This document shows positions 39,676 through 49,265 of a DNA stretch of 64,000 nt, one piece after another (within the stretch, counting starts at the first letter, position 1; each line of letters opens with the position of its first letter). The translations under genes were made by a program, and so were the position numbers. The notes under the pieces are model-generated. The model worked only from the letters and a program-made list of their open reading frames with translations, was not told where the DNA came from and ran no database searches. Source of the DNA: JAFGUB01 sp050305515 (GTDB lineage Bacteria; Campylobacterota; Campylobacteria; Campylobacterales; Sulfurimonadaceae); contig JBNLFL010000043.1 of NCBI GenBank assembly GCA_050305515.1, positions 26,735-90,734 on the forward strand, in the 5' to 3' direction.

Positions 39676-41844
39676 CTATCTGCTGCGATACGCATCATCG
39701 GTACGGATGAACTGTATCACCTTGATTTTTTGCTCAATTTTAGCGCGAAGGCGATTAAGATCCCCTTCCGCATTCTGAAACTCGATCTCGCACAGCTGGA
39801 TATGTTCTTCTCTGGCTTTTCCCAGTTCGATACTGTTAAGATCACAACCGAGTTTTGCCAAAAAGGTAAGAAAATCCGCCAGCGCGCCTTTGGCGTTATG
39901 CATACTGACAATCAGGTGATAATGGTGAATCATCTGCGAAAGCCAGCGGACAAAAAGCATGGGCTCGTGCTTTTCGATCATCGCGCTGGCATTTTTGCAC
40001 ATCTTGTGGTGAACATGTGCTTTGCCTTTATGTAAAAAGGCCACGATTTCGTCGCCTGTTTTCGGATGGCAGCAGTAATCAAACACGGCGTCGCTGACGG
40101 TATGGTTGCTGATAAATTCCAGACTTCCAAACTGATACGATTTCAAACGGAAACGGTGCCCCGTAAGAAAGCCCTTGAAACGGCTGCTCTGGACAACCTC
40201 TTCCTGATATTTCCGGACGACTTCTTTGAGTTTTTCACTCTCTTTAGCCAGTTTTGAACGGTTGTCGCAAAAATTGTTCTCTTCCAGCCACGCTTCCGCT
40301 TCTTCAACCTCCAGCCCCATAATAGTCGCCAGAATGTTCGTTCCGCTGATGCTGTCGACATTGCGCAGTCTGGCATTGCAGTTCGCGCGGATGTTGCTTT
40401 TCGCTCGTGACGTTTTGACCGCATCGATCCAGCTGCATCGGGGTACTTTGTCATTCCCGGTAGTAATGCTGACAATGTCGCCGTTGTGCAGTTCGGTCAG
40501 CAGACTGACCTTCTCCTTGTTAATCATACAGCTCTCGGCACAATCTCCCACTTCCGTGTGGACGGCATAGGCAAAATCAAGGGCTACCGCACCGCGCGGC
40601 AGGGTAAAAGCTTTTCCTTTGGGGGAGAAGACACTGATATCTTCGCTGTAAAGATCGTTTTTGATGAGTTCATAAAACTCCTCAACCGACTCGTTCTGAT
40701 ATTGCAGGTTGTTGAGCCAGTCCAAATTGATGCTGTTACCGCCGTTTTTATATTTCCAGTGCGCCGCCACCCCGAGTTCCGCGGTCTTGTGCATCTCGTA
40801 CGTGCGGATCTGTACTTCAAAAATGGCCGTATTATCAAAAACGGTCGTATGAAGTGTCTGATAGCCGTTGTCTTTTGCCAGTGCAATGTAATCTTTGAAA
40901 CGGGAACTCAGCGGCTGAAAATTAAGATGCACCAGTCCCAGAACCGTGTAGCAGTCAATGGGGCGTTTTAGCAGAATCCGTACGGCCAGCAGGTCAAGAA
41001 TTTCATCAATGCTGATTCCCTTGCGCTGCATCTTCAGATAGATCGAATAATGGTGTTTGACCCGTCCGATGATCTCAAAATCTTCATCGTTAAAACCGTT
41101 TTCAAGCAGCATCTGGTAAATGCGATGCCGGAACGCGTTGAGTTTGAGTTCGATGGCGTGGTAGTTGCTGTCGAGATAGGAGTCGATCATCCGCTCTTCC
41201 TCGGGGAAGAGATAATGAAAACTCATATCTTCAAGCATCTTTTTCATAAACGAGATCCCCAGACGATGGGCAATCGGTGCATAAACAACCAGTGTCTCTT
41301 CGGCGATGCGGTGCTGTTTGTGCGGTGGCAGTGCGGAGAGGGTTAGCATGTTGTGCAGGCGGTCGCAAAGTTTTACGACCAGAACCCGGACATCCTGAAT
41401 GGAGGCGATCAGCATTTTCCGGAACGAGAGTGCCGAAACCACCAGTTTCTCATCGGAATTGGAAGGAATCAGTTCGGAATCACGGATGGTGTCGATCTTG
41501 GTCATACCTTCGACCAGATGGGCGACGTCGGCTCCGTATTTGGCGCTAATCTGTTCAATGCTGCATGATGTGTCTTCTACCAGGTCATGCATCAGGGCTG
41601 CCAGAACCATCGCTTCATCTTCCGTAATGGTAGCGACAATGGAGGCAACCAGAATGGGATGGATGATGTAGGGCTCCCCGCTTCGGCGAAACTGCCCCTC
41701 ATGCTCTTTGAGCGCCAGGTCGAGTGCCTGTCTGATACGCTCTGTCGGTGTGATAATGTTGTAGAGATACTCTGTAGCCGCTTCTACAGTATGGATAAAC
41801 TTGATCTTTTCAAGATCAACGGGGTTAAGCAACCGTGGACCCAA
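39676..41844 (-). CDS. spoT: Bifunctional (p)ppGpp synthetase/hydrolase
   Basis: A 722-residue RelA/SpoT homologue, the single long enzyme expected in Campylobacterota. HD hydrolase domain (HPILVASIVA, LAALMHDLVEDTSC, KLCDRLHNMLTL), synthetase domain (about 240-350, DLLAVRILLK, KDNGYQTLHTTV), TGS domain (VFSPKGKAFTLPRGAVALDF), and a C-terminal ACT domain. The start is not clear: TTG 41844 is used, six bases after the rpoZ stop, but a nearby TTG could also serve. Sets the stringent response; its coupling with rpoZ is conserved. Confidence 0.95.
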   Translation of the reverse strand: MGPRLLNPVDLEKIKFIHTVEAATEYLYNIITPTERIRQALDLALKEHEGQFRRSGEPYIIHPILVASIVATITEDEAMVLAALMHDLVEDTSCSIEQISAKYGADVAHLVEGMTKIDTIRDSELIPSNSDEKLVVSALSFRKMLIASIQDVRVLVVKLCDRLHNMLTLSALPPHKQHRIAEETLVVYAPIAHRLGISFMKKMLEDMSFHYLFPEEERMIDSYLDSNYHAIELKLNAFRHRIYQMLLENGFNDEDFEIIGRVKHHYSIYLKMQRKGISIDEILDLLAVRILLKRPIDCYTVLGLVHLNFQPLSSRFKDYIALAKDNGYQTLHTTVFDNTAIFEVQIRTYEMHKTAELGVAAHWKYKNGGNSINLDWLNNLQYQNESVEEFYELIKNDLYSEDISVFSPKGKAFTLPRGAVALDFAYAVHTEVGDCAESCMINKEKVSLLTELHNGDIVSITTGNDKVPRCSWIDAVKTSRAKSNIRANCNARLRNVDSISGTNILATIMGLEVEEAEAWLEENNFCDNRSKLAKESEKLKEVVRKYQEEVVQSSRFKGFLTGHRFRLKSYQFGSLEFISNHTVSDAVFDYCCHPKTGDEIVAFLHKGKAHVHHKMCKNASAMIEKHEPMLFVRWLSQMIHHYHLIVSMHNAKGALADFLTFLAKLGCDLNSIELGKAREEHIQLCEIEFQNAEGDLNRLRAKIEQKIKVIQFIRTDDAYRSR

Positions 41845-41849
41845 AGCAG

Positions 41850-42065
41850 TTATTTGTTGTCGATGAATCCGGCGACGCTGATGGCGCCTTCTGCAATTTC
41901 CATCAGTGCCAAATCAGCACTTTTCATACTTTTCGGGTCAATATTCAGCTTGCTGTGAGCACCGTTGTCAAGTTCCTGTGAACGTTTGGCTACTGCCAGA
42001 GCAAGCTGGTAACGGTCAATATTGGCTTTTTTTAGCGCTTTCGCTGCAAGTTCTTCTAGTCTCAT
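41850..42065 (-). CDS. rpoZ: RNA polymerase omega subunit
   Basis: A 71-residue protein. MRLEELAAKALKKANIDRYQ and ALAVAKRSQELDNG are the omega signature in its Campylobacterota form. It helps assemble RNA polymerase and forms part of the ppGpp site, consistent with its place just before spoT. AAGGA precedes ATG 42065; eight bases separate it from pyrH. Confidence 0.95.
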   Translation of the reverse strand: MRLEELAAKALKKANIDRYQLALAVAKRSQELDNGAHSKLNIDPKSMKSADLALMEIAEGAISVAGFIDNK

Positions 42066-42073
42066 GGTTTTCC

Positions 42074-42787
42074 TTATTTTACAATAGAACAGTGGGTCAT
42101 GTCACCACCGATAATTTCAAGCAGATTGCCCGGTTTGAACATATCGCAAACGATAATCGGGAGGGCGTTGTCTTTTGCCAGCGCAATCGACGTATCGTCC
42201 ATCACTTTAATATGATCCTGCATTGCCTGATCATACGTAATGACATCAAGTTTTACCGCATCATTAAACTTCATCGGATCTTTGTCGTAGATCCCGTCTA
42301 CTTTGGTCGCCTTGATGATCACTTCCGCATCAATCTCAACAGCACGGAGCGTAGCTGCGGTGTCGGTCGTGAAAAAGGGGTTTCCCGTTCCTGCGGCAAA
42401 AATCACGACGCGCCCTTTTTCAAGATGACGTACGGCGCGGCGCTGAATGTAGGGTTCGGCAATCTGTTCCATCTTGATGGCAGTCTGAACGCGGACACGC
42501 AGTCCGACGTGCTCGCACGCTTCCTGCATCGCCACAGCGTTGATCACTGTGGCAAGCATGCCCATATAGTCTCCTGAAGTTCTGCGAATGATACCGTCTT
42601 TGGCAGCCGTAACACCGCGAATGATGTTCCCCCCGCCAATAACGATTCCAACTTCGATTCCGGCATCTACCAGACTCTTGATCTCCTGCGAGATGTAGTT
42701 GAGAATCTTTGTATCGATGCCATGACCCGCCTCTCCGGCCATTGCTTCGCCCGAGAACTTCACCAAGACGCGTTTATAGCCCATCAT
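42074..42787 (-). CDS. pyrH: Uridylate kinase
   Basis: A 237-residue UMP kinase (amino-acid kinase fold) that makes UDP. KRVLVKFSGEAMAG is the phosphate loop, IGGGNIIRG and DYMGMLATVINA are conserved, and ATKVDGIYDKDP closes the nucleotide site. ATG ATG start at 42787 with AAAGGTGG upstream. First gene of the pyrH-rpoZ-spoT-tyrS cluster. Confidence 0.97.
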   Translation of the reverse strand: MMGYKRVLVKFSGEAMAGEAGHGIDTKILNYISQEIKSLVDAGIEVGIVIGGGNIIRGVTAAKDGIIRRTSGDYMGMLATVINAVAMQEACEHVGLRVRVQTAIKMEQIAEPYIQRRAVRHLEKGRVVIFAAGTGNPFFTTDTAATLRAVEIDAEVIIKATKVDGIYDKDPMKFNDAVKLDVITYDQAMQDHIKVMDDTSIALAKDNALPIIVCDMFKPGNLLEIIGGDMTHCSIVK

Positions 42788-42818
42788 GCCACCTTTGTGC
42801 TCTAATTCAAATCCGGGT

Positions 42819-42824
42819 ATTATA
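42819..42824 (-). promoter_or_regulatory. -10 box of the pyrH operon
   Basis: TATAAT on the minus strand 31 bases before the pyrH start, preceded by a T/A-rich tract. No -35 consensus. Confidence 0.6.
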
Positions 42825-42914
42825 GCTTCAAGATGCTTTAAGATTGCTTTGAATTAAGAACGATGTGGCGCGATAGTCCAACTGGCTGTGTCAGGAGGTG
42901 ACACCCTCAGAGCG

Positions 42915-43352
42915 CTAGTATTTAGAGTAAAATTTTTCCAGACACGCCTTGAAATCGCTGCAGCGCACACACCTTACATGTAAATGTGTTTCTTTCGTTT
43001 CAGAATAGGAAACACCATTATCAAACGAGATCACCCATGCATGCGGCGCGTTCCATGAATAGGTGCTCGAAGTCCAGTACGGACGCGGTTTGAAATAGAT
43101 AAGCCCTTTTTTGATGACCCGGCCGCGGGGGCGCGAGAGATCAACAATCGACGCAAGCTCCGCTTCGCTCGGAAGCCACCAGTCGTCATACGATCCGAAA
43201 TCAAGCCGTTCGCAATACTCTTTGGCCTCATCCCATTTAAAGAGCGTTCCCTTGTTTTCTGCACTGTCCTGCCACATCAGTGCGGTATCCATATCAATAA
43301 AAGGTGAACCGAAAAGCATTACATGTAAGAATATGAGCACTACTCTGTACAC
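42915..43352 (-). CDS. DUF1566-domain secreted protein
   Basis: A 145-residue protein with an N-terminal signal peptide (VVLIFLHVMLFGSP) and one DUF1566 (Lcl C-terminal type) domain: TALMWQDS, FKWDEAKEYCERLDFGSYDD, WWLPSEAELASIVD, and YWTSSTYSW. Such small lectin-like exported domains often accompany surface systems; the function is not known. Its GTG follows directly on the TonB-dependent receptor stop, so it is the last gene of the transport operon. Two TTACATGTAA copies lie in it, one within the signal peptide. Confidence 0.82.
   Translation of the reverse strand: MYRVVLIFLHVMLFGSPFIDMDTALMWQDSAENKGTLFKWDEAKEYCERLDFGSYDDWWLPSEAELASIVDLSRPRGRVIKKGLIYFKPRPYWTSSTYSWNAPHAWVISFDNGVSYSETKETHLHVRCVRCSDFKACLEKFYSKY
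42974..42983. repeat. TTACATGTAA palindrome, copy 7
   Basis: Perfect copy inside the DUF1566 gene, read as Leu-His-Val. Confidence 0.97.
43319..43328. repeat. TTACATGTAA palindrome, copy 8
   Basis: Perfect copy in the signal-peptide codons of the DUF1566 gene, read as Leu-His-Val. Confidence 0.97.
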
Positions 43353-46300
43353 TTAGAACTTCGCTCCCAGCGTCAGAGAGTATTCACGCCCTTTTTTATA
43401 GGTGAGCGTCGTTTTGCCACCCTGAACCCATTCCGTCTCGCCGTCAAGCAAATTACGGATTTTAAATGTCAGATCCATTTTAGTTCCCAGACCTTCGGAC
43501 TCAAATTTCTCGATCCAGGTAAAATCGACAAGGTGCGGCGGAATTTCATAGTCGTCCAGGCCCAGAACGACATCGCCGTTTTTAAGTGCCACGCGCATCA
43601 GACGCTTCTCCATCTTGTTGTAAGAGAGGTTCACACTTCGGTTGTCTGCATCTTCATAAGTTAGAGAGATGTTGAGAACCTGAGGGGAAAGCCCCTGCAA
43701 TCCGCGATCCTGCGTCACAAATTTTGCCTTCTGCTCTTCGGTCAGTGTGACCTTTGAGTAGATGTAGGTGTAGTTTCCGGAAAAGACCAGATTTTCCAGC
43801 GCATTGTCTATAAAACCAAGATGGTTGTACCAACTCAGCTCCACACCCGCCAGATCGGCCGACTGCGAATTGTCGAAAGAGAAACGCGGCAGCGTCGAGG
43901 TTGTAAACTCCTGCGTATCCTCGATCGGGTTCTCCATATATTTGTAAAAGAGCGAGGTACTGAACGAGTCGGTATCACTGAAATAGTAGTCGTAGCGCAG
44001 ATCGAGACTCTGAATATCGGTCTCTACCAGATCGGGATTTCCTGAAACCTTCGCCAGAAAGACCGGGTGAATGAACTCCGCATCGACGAATTCACGAAAG
44101 TCCGGATAGATGAAAGTCTGTGAATAGGCCGCGCGGAACTGATGTTTCGAATTCGGCGCATACTTAACCCCGATACTCGGTAGAAATTTGTTGAAGGAGA
44201 GCTCGTTGCCCTCAATCACAACAACGTTCTGTTCGGTCTGATACTGATCGACGCTCTGTTTAAGATCCACATAGCGGCCTCCGAACGTGACATCAACCTC
44301 ATCCACAGGCTTGATCAGCCCTTTAAGGTAGAGGGCGTTACGATCAAGTGTCGCATTGTACTGGTCTTTCGGCAGTGAGGTCAGGCCGCTGTTAAGCTGC
44401 GTGCCGTCGCCGCCGTTGATTGTAGTACTGATCGGTCCGGAAGTGACGTCGTCATCTTTGAGCTTGCTCTGTACCGTAATCTCCGTACGGCGTCCTTCAC
44501 GCTCTTTTGACTCCGTCGTTCCACCGATTTCCAGATAATCCTCATCACTCATCATCGGCAGATAGGAGCGGTGCGCCACAAAGAGGTTCAGCACATCATC
44601 CTGAGTGGTGCGGTGGTTGTAGGTCAACTGGCTGTCGGGACGTTCAAAAACATAAGGTGACGTCGAAAAGTACTGCTTGTAGTTGTAATAGACATCATTG
44701 GGAACATACTCGCTCGCTTGTGCCGTTTCAGCACCGAATTCGAGATGATGCTTCACACCCGCCTCATAATCGAGACCTCCGCTCACCTGATCAATGCTCA
44801 GTTCACGCTCCTGCCATTCAAAAAAATACTGGTGTTCTCTGGAGTTGTTCTCGCCAAACGTTCCGTTGACATCACGCGTTTGATTCAGCGTATTGAGTAC
44901 ATAAAGTTTTGTATAACGAAGGTCGAAATTTCTAAACCTGTAAGCTGCATTAAAGATGCCGCCATGCTGGATGGTCGTACCGTAGAGGTCATTGACCGCC
45001 GTATTGTCGGGTTCGCTTTCCTGTTTGCCGCTCGCCGAAATAATATAGTCATGCGATGTATAACTCACAAGATCCGATTCGCTTTTATACCCATAAGAGG
45101 CCAGAAAACTCAGTTCATGTTCGTCGGCAATGGTAAAGTTTTTGGAAAGCTCCACCTGTACCTCTCCTCCGAGAGGCACATTCGTCGACTTTGCATCGAT
45201 GTTGCGTTCCTGAAAGAGTTGCTGCATCTGCTGCGCGTCATATTGCAGTGAGGGCGGATTTTGCCCTACAACCGGCATCGTCTGCTGGTTGAAACTCCCC
45301 GGGAAAGGACGGTACGAATGGTCATACCCGCTCCAGTCGCTATCAGAGCCTTCATAACCGGTTGCATCCTTGCCGTAGCTGCTGTGCATCTTGACACCCA
45401 CTTTGACCTTCGCATAATCCTCGTCCGAAGTTTTCTTTGTACGGACATTGACATAACCGCCGCCGAATGCTCCCGTCACGTCGGGAGTGAAGGTCTTTTG
45501 CACCTGCAAAGAGCCGATCACCCCGCTGGGGAACATATCCAGAGGCACTGTCCGTTTGACAGGGTTTGGTGAAGGCAGCGACATGCCGTTGAGTTCGGTG
45601 CTGGAGTAGCGATCCCCAAGGCCGCGCACGTAGATATACTGTCCGCCGATCACGGTAATGCCCGCAACACGTTTGAGCGCACTCGCAGCGTTGGAGTCAC
45701 CCTGGCGCGCCATCTGCTGCGAACCGACGATATTGGCAATCGCATCGCTGTTTTTCTCTTCAGCAATCATCGCAGCGATACTACCTTCAATGTGGGGAAT
45801 CAAAACAACAAACTCTTCAAGTTCCAGTGACGATGGGGTCATCTCCACGACACGTTCCGTCGTCGCATCTGCAGCGATCTCGATGGCGTTAAGCGTCTGA
45901 GTACTGAATCGCCCGTGAATGATGGAAATCGTCTGAATACCCTGCGGCAGCTGCGCGCTAAAGGTACCGTTCACATCGGTTCGTCCCTCGATGGTCGTCC
46001 CTTTGATAAAAATGCGGGCACCCTCGATTGGTTGTTTGTCTTCAGATGCGACAATACGCAGTTTCAACTCGCCTTTGGGCAACGCCGCAAGCTCGCTTTC
46101 ATCCATTACAGCTGCCGCAACCGGCAACTCAACATCTTCAAGCGCCATTTTGTTGTCGCTGTCAAGTGTCACGATCAGCTGCGTGTTCTGTCCGGAAACG
46201 ATCTCAAAAGGTTTCTTGACATACACCTGCGCCACGCCGTTCTCGCGCCCGATCACTTCTAGAGTGTGCGCACCTTCAACAAGTTTCTTGTTCAGATAAC

Positions 46301-46469
46301 CGTCTTCATCGGTACGAAGTGCCATCTCGCCGTCAATGACAATCTCATTTTTAGTAAGCGGTTTACCATTTTTAAGCAGTACGAACGAGAGTGTTCCGTA
46401 ACGGAGCGTATCGGCGGCAAGGCCCACTCCCATCAGTGCGATTATAAGGATTACATGTAAGATTTTCAT
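43353..46469 (-). CDS. TonB-dependent outer-membrane receptor with N-terminal carboxypeptidase-regulatory-like domains
   Basis: A 1038-residue receptor. Signal peptide (ILHVILIIALMGVGLAA); two Ig-like regulatory domains (about 25-100 and 125-215); a plug with ALKRVAGITVIGGQYIYVRG, LGDRYSSTELNG and FPSGVIGSLQVQKTFTPD; then a long barrel ending in Phe (TLGAKF). The plug type (QQMARQGDS, VRGLGDRYS) belongs to a group often predicted to import organic ligands; the substrate here is unknown. ATG 46469 has GGGAG upstream and overlaps the TPR gene stop. The energising genes lie upstream in the same operon. Confidence 0.93.
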   Translation of the reverse strand: MKILHVILIIALMGVGLAADTLRYGTLSFVLLKNGKPLTKNEIVIDGEMALRTDEDGYLNKKLVEGAHTLEVIGRENGVAQVYVKKPFEIVSGQNTQLIVTLDSDNKMALEDVELPVAAAVMDESELAALPKGELKLRIVASEDKQPIEGARIFIKGTTIEGRTDVNGTFSAQLPQGIQTISIIHGRFSTQTLNAIEIAADATTERVVEMTPSSLELEEFVVLIPHIEGSIAAMIAEEKNSDAIANIVGSQQMARQGDSNAASALKRVAGITVIGGQYIYVRGLGDRYSSTELNGMSLPSPNPVKRTVPLDMFPSGVIGSLQVQKTFTPDVTGAFGGGYVNVRTKKTSDEDYAKVKVGVKMHSSYGKDATGYEGSDSDWSGYDHSYRPFPGSFNQQTMPVVGQNPPSLQYDAQQMQQLFQERNIDAKSTNVPLGGEVQVELSKNFTIADEHELSFLASYGYKSESDLVSYTSHDYIISASGKQESEPDNTAVNDLYGTTIQHGGIFNAAYRFRNFDLRYTKLYVLNTLNQTRDVNGTFGENNSREHQYFFEWQERELSIDQVSGGLDYEAGVKHHLEFGAETAQASEYVPNDVYYNYKQYFSTSPYVFERPDSQLTYNHRTTQDDVLNLFVAHRSYLPMMSDEDYLEIGGTTESKEREGRRTEITVQSKLKDDDVTSGPISTTINGGDGTQLNSGLTSLPKDQYNATLDRNALYLKGLIKPVDEVDVTFGGRYVDLKQSVDQYQTEQNVVVIEGNELSFNKFLPSIGVKYAPNSKHQFRAAYSQTFIYPDFREFVDAEFIHPVFLAKVSGNPDLVETDIQSLDLRYDYYFSDTDSFSTSLFYKYMENPIEDTQEFTTSTLPRFSFDNSQSADLAGVELSWYNHLGFIDNALENLVFSGNYTYIYSKVTLTEEQKAKFVTQDRGLQGLSPQVLNISLTYEDADNRSVNLSYNKMEKRLMRVALKNGDVVLGLDDYEIPPHLVDFTWIEKFESEGLGTKMDLTFKIRNLLDGETEWVQGGKTTLTYKKGREYSLTLGAKF
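46451..46460. repeat. TTACATGTAA palindrome, copy 9
   Basis: Perfect copy in codons 4-6 of the TonB-dependent receptor, read as Leu-His-Val at the start of its signal peptide. Confidence 0.97.
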
Positions 46470-47620
46470 AAGCACTCCCAGCGGTTCTCACGGCATTTTT
46501 CCATCGAGCTTCGAAGGCTCACCCCTTTGGCGAAGAGGTCGGGTTTGGTCAGCGTTGCGAGCAGTTTTTCACTCGCATCGTACTCCCCGTTCATATAGTA
46601 GGTATAAGCCAGCGCATAACGGATCTCTTCGTTTTCCAGAAGCCCGATCCGCTCAAGATCCCTGTGCATCGCTACGGCACGGTCAAACTCTTTAAACTCC
46701 ACATAGATCGCCAGACGCTGCTTGAGTTTCTCCTGCTGATCGAGTACCTGCGAGTTCAGATACAGCGCGTGGACAAACGCTTTGGCACGACGGTAGAGCT
46801 CCGAAGACTCTTTCGTGTAATCGGCTTCGATATAGCTTGCCTGCTCAAACAGATTGGCAGCGGCAAGCAATTTGCCTTTATCGACATACAGGTGCGCTAA
46901 AAGCACGGTCAGTCTGGGCTCATGCGTAAAACGCAGACGCGCAAGCTCAAGCATTTCTATGGCACGCTCAGTCTCTCCGGCACTGCGAAGTGCCGAAGCA
47001 AAAGCCAGATAGGTCTGGGCATCAACTTTCACGCCGCTCTTTTCGAGGTTGGCAATATGGGCATTGGCCGTGTCGACGGCTTCTTGGAAGAGTCCCAGCT
47101 GCACCAGATAGAAAAACTTCTGTCTGCTAAAGAGCGGATCATGAGCAAATTTTTCATCCCCACGATCGAGCGTTCCGAGCGCATCGGCATGGCGTCCGAG
47201 CTTCCAGTAGGCCTCGGCACGAAACGCCACCAGATTCGGTCGTCCCATGGCAAGGTCTCCGGCGTCGTCAAGTGCCTTGATGGTGCGCTCGTAATCCTGA
47301 AGTTTATAAGCCGCTTCGGCAATATAAAGATGCACGCTGCGTTCCGTCTGCGGATATTTGAGCGCCTCTTCAAAGTAGCCGATAGCACCCTTGTAATCAT
47401 TAAGTTTGTTGGCTACAACACCGCGAAGGGTATAGAAATAACTGAAATTAAAATTCTTTTCCGTGGTGTCGGCCTGATTGAGCGCGTCGTTGGCGCGGTT
47501 GTAAAAGCCGTCATTCGCCATAAGCGCCGCCAGAGAGACGTAATCGACCTCTTCGACTTTTTTCTCGGCTCCAAAGGAGAGCACGCTTAGCAGCAGCGCT
47601 GTCAGTAATAGTTTCATCAT
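46466..47620 (-). CDS. Exported TPR protein of the TonB system
   Basis: A 384-residue protein with a signal peptide (LLLTALLLSVLSFGA) and TPR repeats through most of its length (for example YFYTLRGVVANKLNDYKGAI, YWKLGRHADALGTLDRGD). Periplasmic. TPR proteins of this kind follow exbB/exbD/tonB genes in TtpC-type TonB systems and may assist the receptor. It overlaps the receptor start by 4 bp. Confidence 0.82.
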   Translation of the reverse strand: MMKLLLTALLLSVLSFGAEKKVEEVDYVSLAALMANDGFYNRANDALNQADTTEKNFNFSYFYTLRGVVANKLNDYKGAIGYFEEALKYPQTERSVHLYIAEAAYKLQDYERTIKALDDAGDLAMGRPNLVAFRAEAYWKLGRHADALGTLDRGDEKFAHDPLFSRQKFFYLVQLGLFQEAVDTANAHIANLEKSGVKVDAQTYLAFASALRSAGETERAIEMLELARLRFTHEPRLTVLLAHLYVDKGKLLAAANLFEQASYIEADYTKESSELYRRAKAFVHALYLNSQVLDQQEKLKQRLAIYVEFKEFDRAVAMHRDLERIGLLENEEIRYALAYTYYMNGEYDASEKLLATLTKPDLFAKGVSLRSSMEKCRENRWECL

Positions 47621-47629
47621 GATGCCCTC

Positions 47630-48253
47630 CTATTGAAATTTAAAGGCGATTTTCTGTTTCGCCCACACTTTAACCGGCTCACCCTTGTAGGTCGCCGGCT
47701 CGAACCGCCACTGACTCACCGACATCGTCGCCGCATCTTCAAACACCCCTTCGGGCTGTGCTTCAAGAATTTTGGTGCGAATCACCTTGCCGTCCTTGCC
47801 AATAAGCAGATTGAAAAGCACATACCCTTCAATCCCCTTGCGCTTGGCCGCTTTGGGGTACTCCAGCGGCGCGCGTTCCGCCGCTTTGGGAACGCTATCA
47901 ACGGTTGATTCGGTCATCGTCATGTCTTTGGAGACATCGCCAATGAGTTCACTGCCCGAGCCCATGAGATCGCCCATCGCGAACTCCGGGATTCCCAGAT
48001 CGACTCCGGCAAGCGCCGAAGAGAGGTCCGGCATCGGGGCCTGCTGCGCACGTTTGGGCTTTTGAGGTTTGGGTTTTGGCTTGGGCGCGGCCTGAGGCTT
48101 GGCCTTGGGTTTCTGGGCCAGCTCAAGCGACGTCTTCTTCTCGCCGCCCTTTTGCTCGCTCCCCTGATCGCTCAGGTTCATCGAGATGATGAGCGCCACC
48201 ATCAGACCCGAACCAAACAGCATCCACAAAAATGCCTTTAATTTGGTCGCCAT
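47630..48253 (-). CDS. TonB-family energy transducer
   Basis: A 207-residue protein. One N-terminal membrane helix (FLWMLFGSGLMVALII), a periplasmic Lys/Pro-rich stretch (about 45-75), and a C-terminal TonB domain (APLEYPKAAKRKGIEGYVLF, SQWRFEPATYKGEPV). It links inner-membrane proton flow to the receptor. I start it at ATG 48253, just after the exbD stop; longer frames run back into exbD. Confidence 0.9.
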   Translation of the reverse strand: MATKLKAFLWMLFGSGLMVALIISMNLSDQGSEQKGGEKKTSLELAQKPKAKPQAAPKPKPKPQKPKRAQQAPMPDLSSALAGVDLGIPEFAMGDLMGSGSELIGDVSKDMTMTESTVDSVPKAAERAPLEYPKAAKRKGIEGYVLFNLLIGKDGKVIRTKILEAQPEGVFEDAATMSVSQWRFEPATYKGEPVKVWAKQKIAFKFQ

Positions 48254-48258
48254 CGCGC

Positions 48259-48660
48259 CTACACCTCTTTGTTTGTCGCTACGGCGACATCTTTGGCACC
48301 GGCGCTGCGGCACTGGTCAATCACTTCGATCAGACGCTGCGCCTGAACGTTCATATCGGTCACGACCAGAATCGATTTCGATGTGGACATGCGCAGCATA
48401 TCGCGGACTTTGCCCTGAATGGCCCAGACTTTGACCGGTTGCTGATCGACGTAGATATCTCCGAATTTGTCAATATAGACCTTGATGATCTTGGATGACG
48501 CCTTCGATGCGCTCGATGCCGACGGGCGGTCAAGATCGAGCTTCATATCTTTTTGAAACGTGGTCGAAACCATGAAAAAGATGAGCAGGATAAAGACCAT
48601 GTCAATCAGTGGCGAAATATCGACTTCCTGAAGTTTTTCCTCTTTTTTACGCAGTCGCAT
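48259..48660 (-). CDS. exbD: ExbD/TolR-family protein
   Basis: A 133-residue proton-channel component. VDISPLIDMVFILLIFFMVS contains the essential Asp in the single membrane helix, followed by a periplasmic domain with VYIDKFGDIYVD and LVVTDMNVQAQRLIEVID. ATG 48660 is inside the end of the ExbB gene (14-bp overlap). Confidence 0.93.
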   Translation of the reverse strand: MRLRKKEEKLQEVDISPLIDMVFILLIFFMVSTTFQKDMKLDLDRPSASSASKASSKIIKVYIDKFGDIYVDQQPVKVWAIQGKVRDMLRMSTSKSILVVTDMNVQAQRLIEVIDQCRSAGAKDVAVATNKEV

Positions 48661-49264
48661 TGGTGACTCCTTCGGTGGTACAGACCACATCTTTGATCTG
48701 TTCAAATTCAAACAGCAACGACTGCTGCTTCCGGTCAAGCATGCGACCGATAATCAGGCCCGGAATCGCAACTCCAAGACCGAACTGTGTGGTAAAAAGC
48801 GCCTGCGAAATTCCCGCAGCGATACCGCCGCCCTGTGTAAAGAGCGCATTCGACTGCAGCGAATCGAAGGTTTCGATCATCCCGACGACGGTTCCCAGAA
48901 GACCCGTCAGCGGTGCCACGATAACAATGGTTTTCACCAGCAAGGAGAACTGCTTGACCTCCTCTTCATATTTGAAAAGGGCACGGTCAAGATAATCGCG
49001 GACATAGTTTCCCTGACGCAGTTCCGACTTTACATGTAAGGCATCGATAATCGCGCGGTCAAGGATGCCCTTGTTCTTCGCTTCACCGTTAATATGTTTT
49101 TCAACCAGACGGCGCACCGCAACCTTTTTGCCGCGACGCAAAATATGAAAGCGGTATCCCAGGCCGTACCATAAAAAGAGGTTGGCGATGAACAGCGGCC
49201 ACATCACATAGCCCCCGCTGTTCATGAACTCCAAAAAGAGTTCGAGATACTCCATCGGCTGCAT
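48647..49264 (-). CDS. exbB: ExbB/MotA/TolQ-family proton channel, second
   Basis: A 205-residue protein with three membrane helices. GLLGTVVGMIETFDSL and GISQALFTTQFGLGVAIPGL are the conserved ExbB channel helices. It is the short, standard ExbB next to ExbD. ATG 49264 begins two bases after the preceding gene. One TTACATGTAA lies within it. Confidence 0.93.
   Translation of the reverse strand: MQPMEYLELFLEFMNSGGYVMWPLFIANLFLWYGLGYRFHILRRGKKVAVRRLVEKHINGEAKNKGILDRAIIDALHVKSELRQGNYVRDYLDRALFKYEEEVKQFSLLVKTIVIVAPLTGLLGTVVGMIETFDSLQSNALFTQGGGIAAGISQALFTTQFGLGVAIPGLIIGRMLDRKQQSLLFEFEQIKDVVCTTEGVTNATA
49030..49039. repeat. TTACATGTAA palindrome, copy 10
   Basis: Perfect copy inside the short exbB gene, read as Leu-His-Val. 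Confidence 0.97.
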
Positions 49265-49265
49265 G

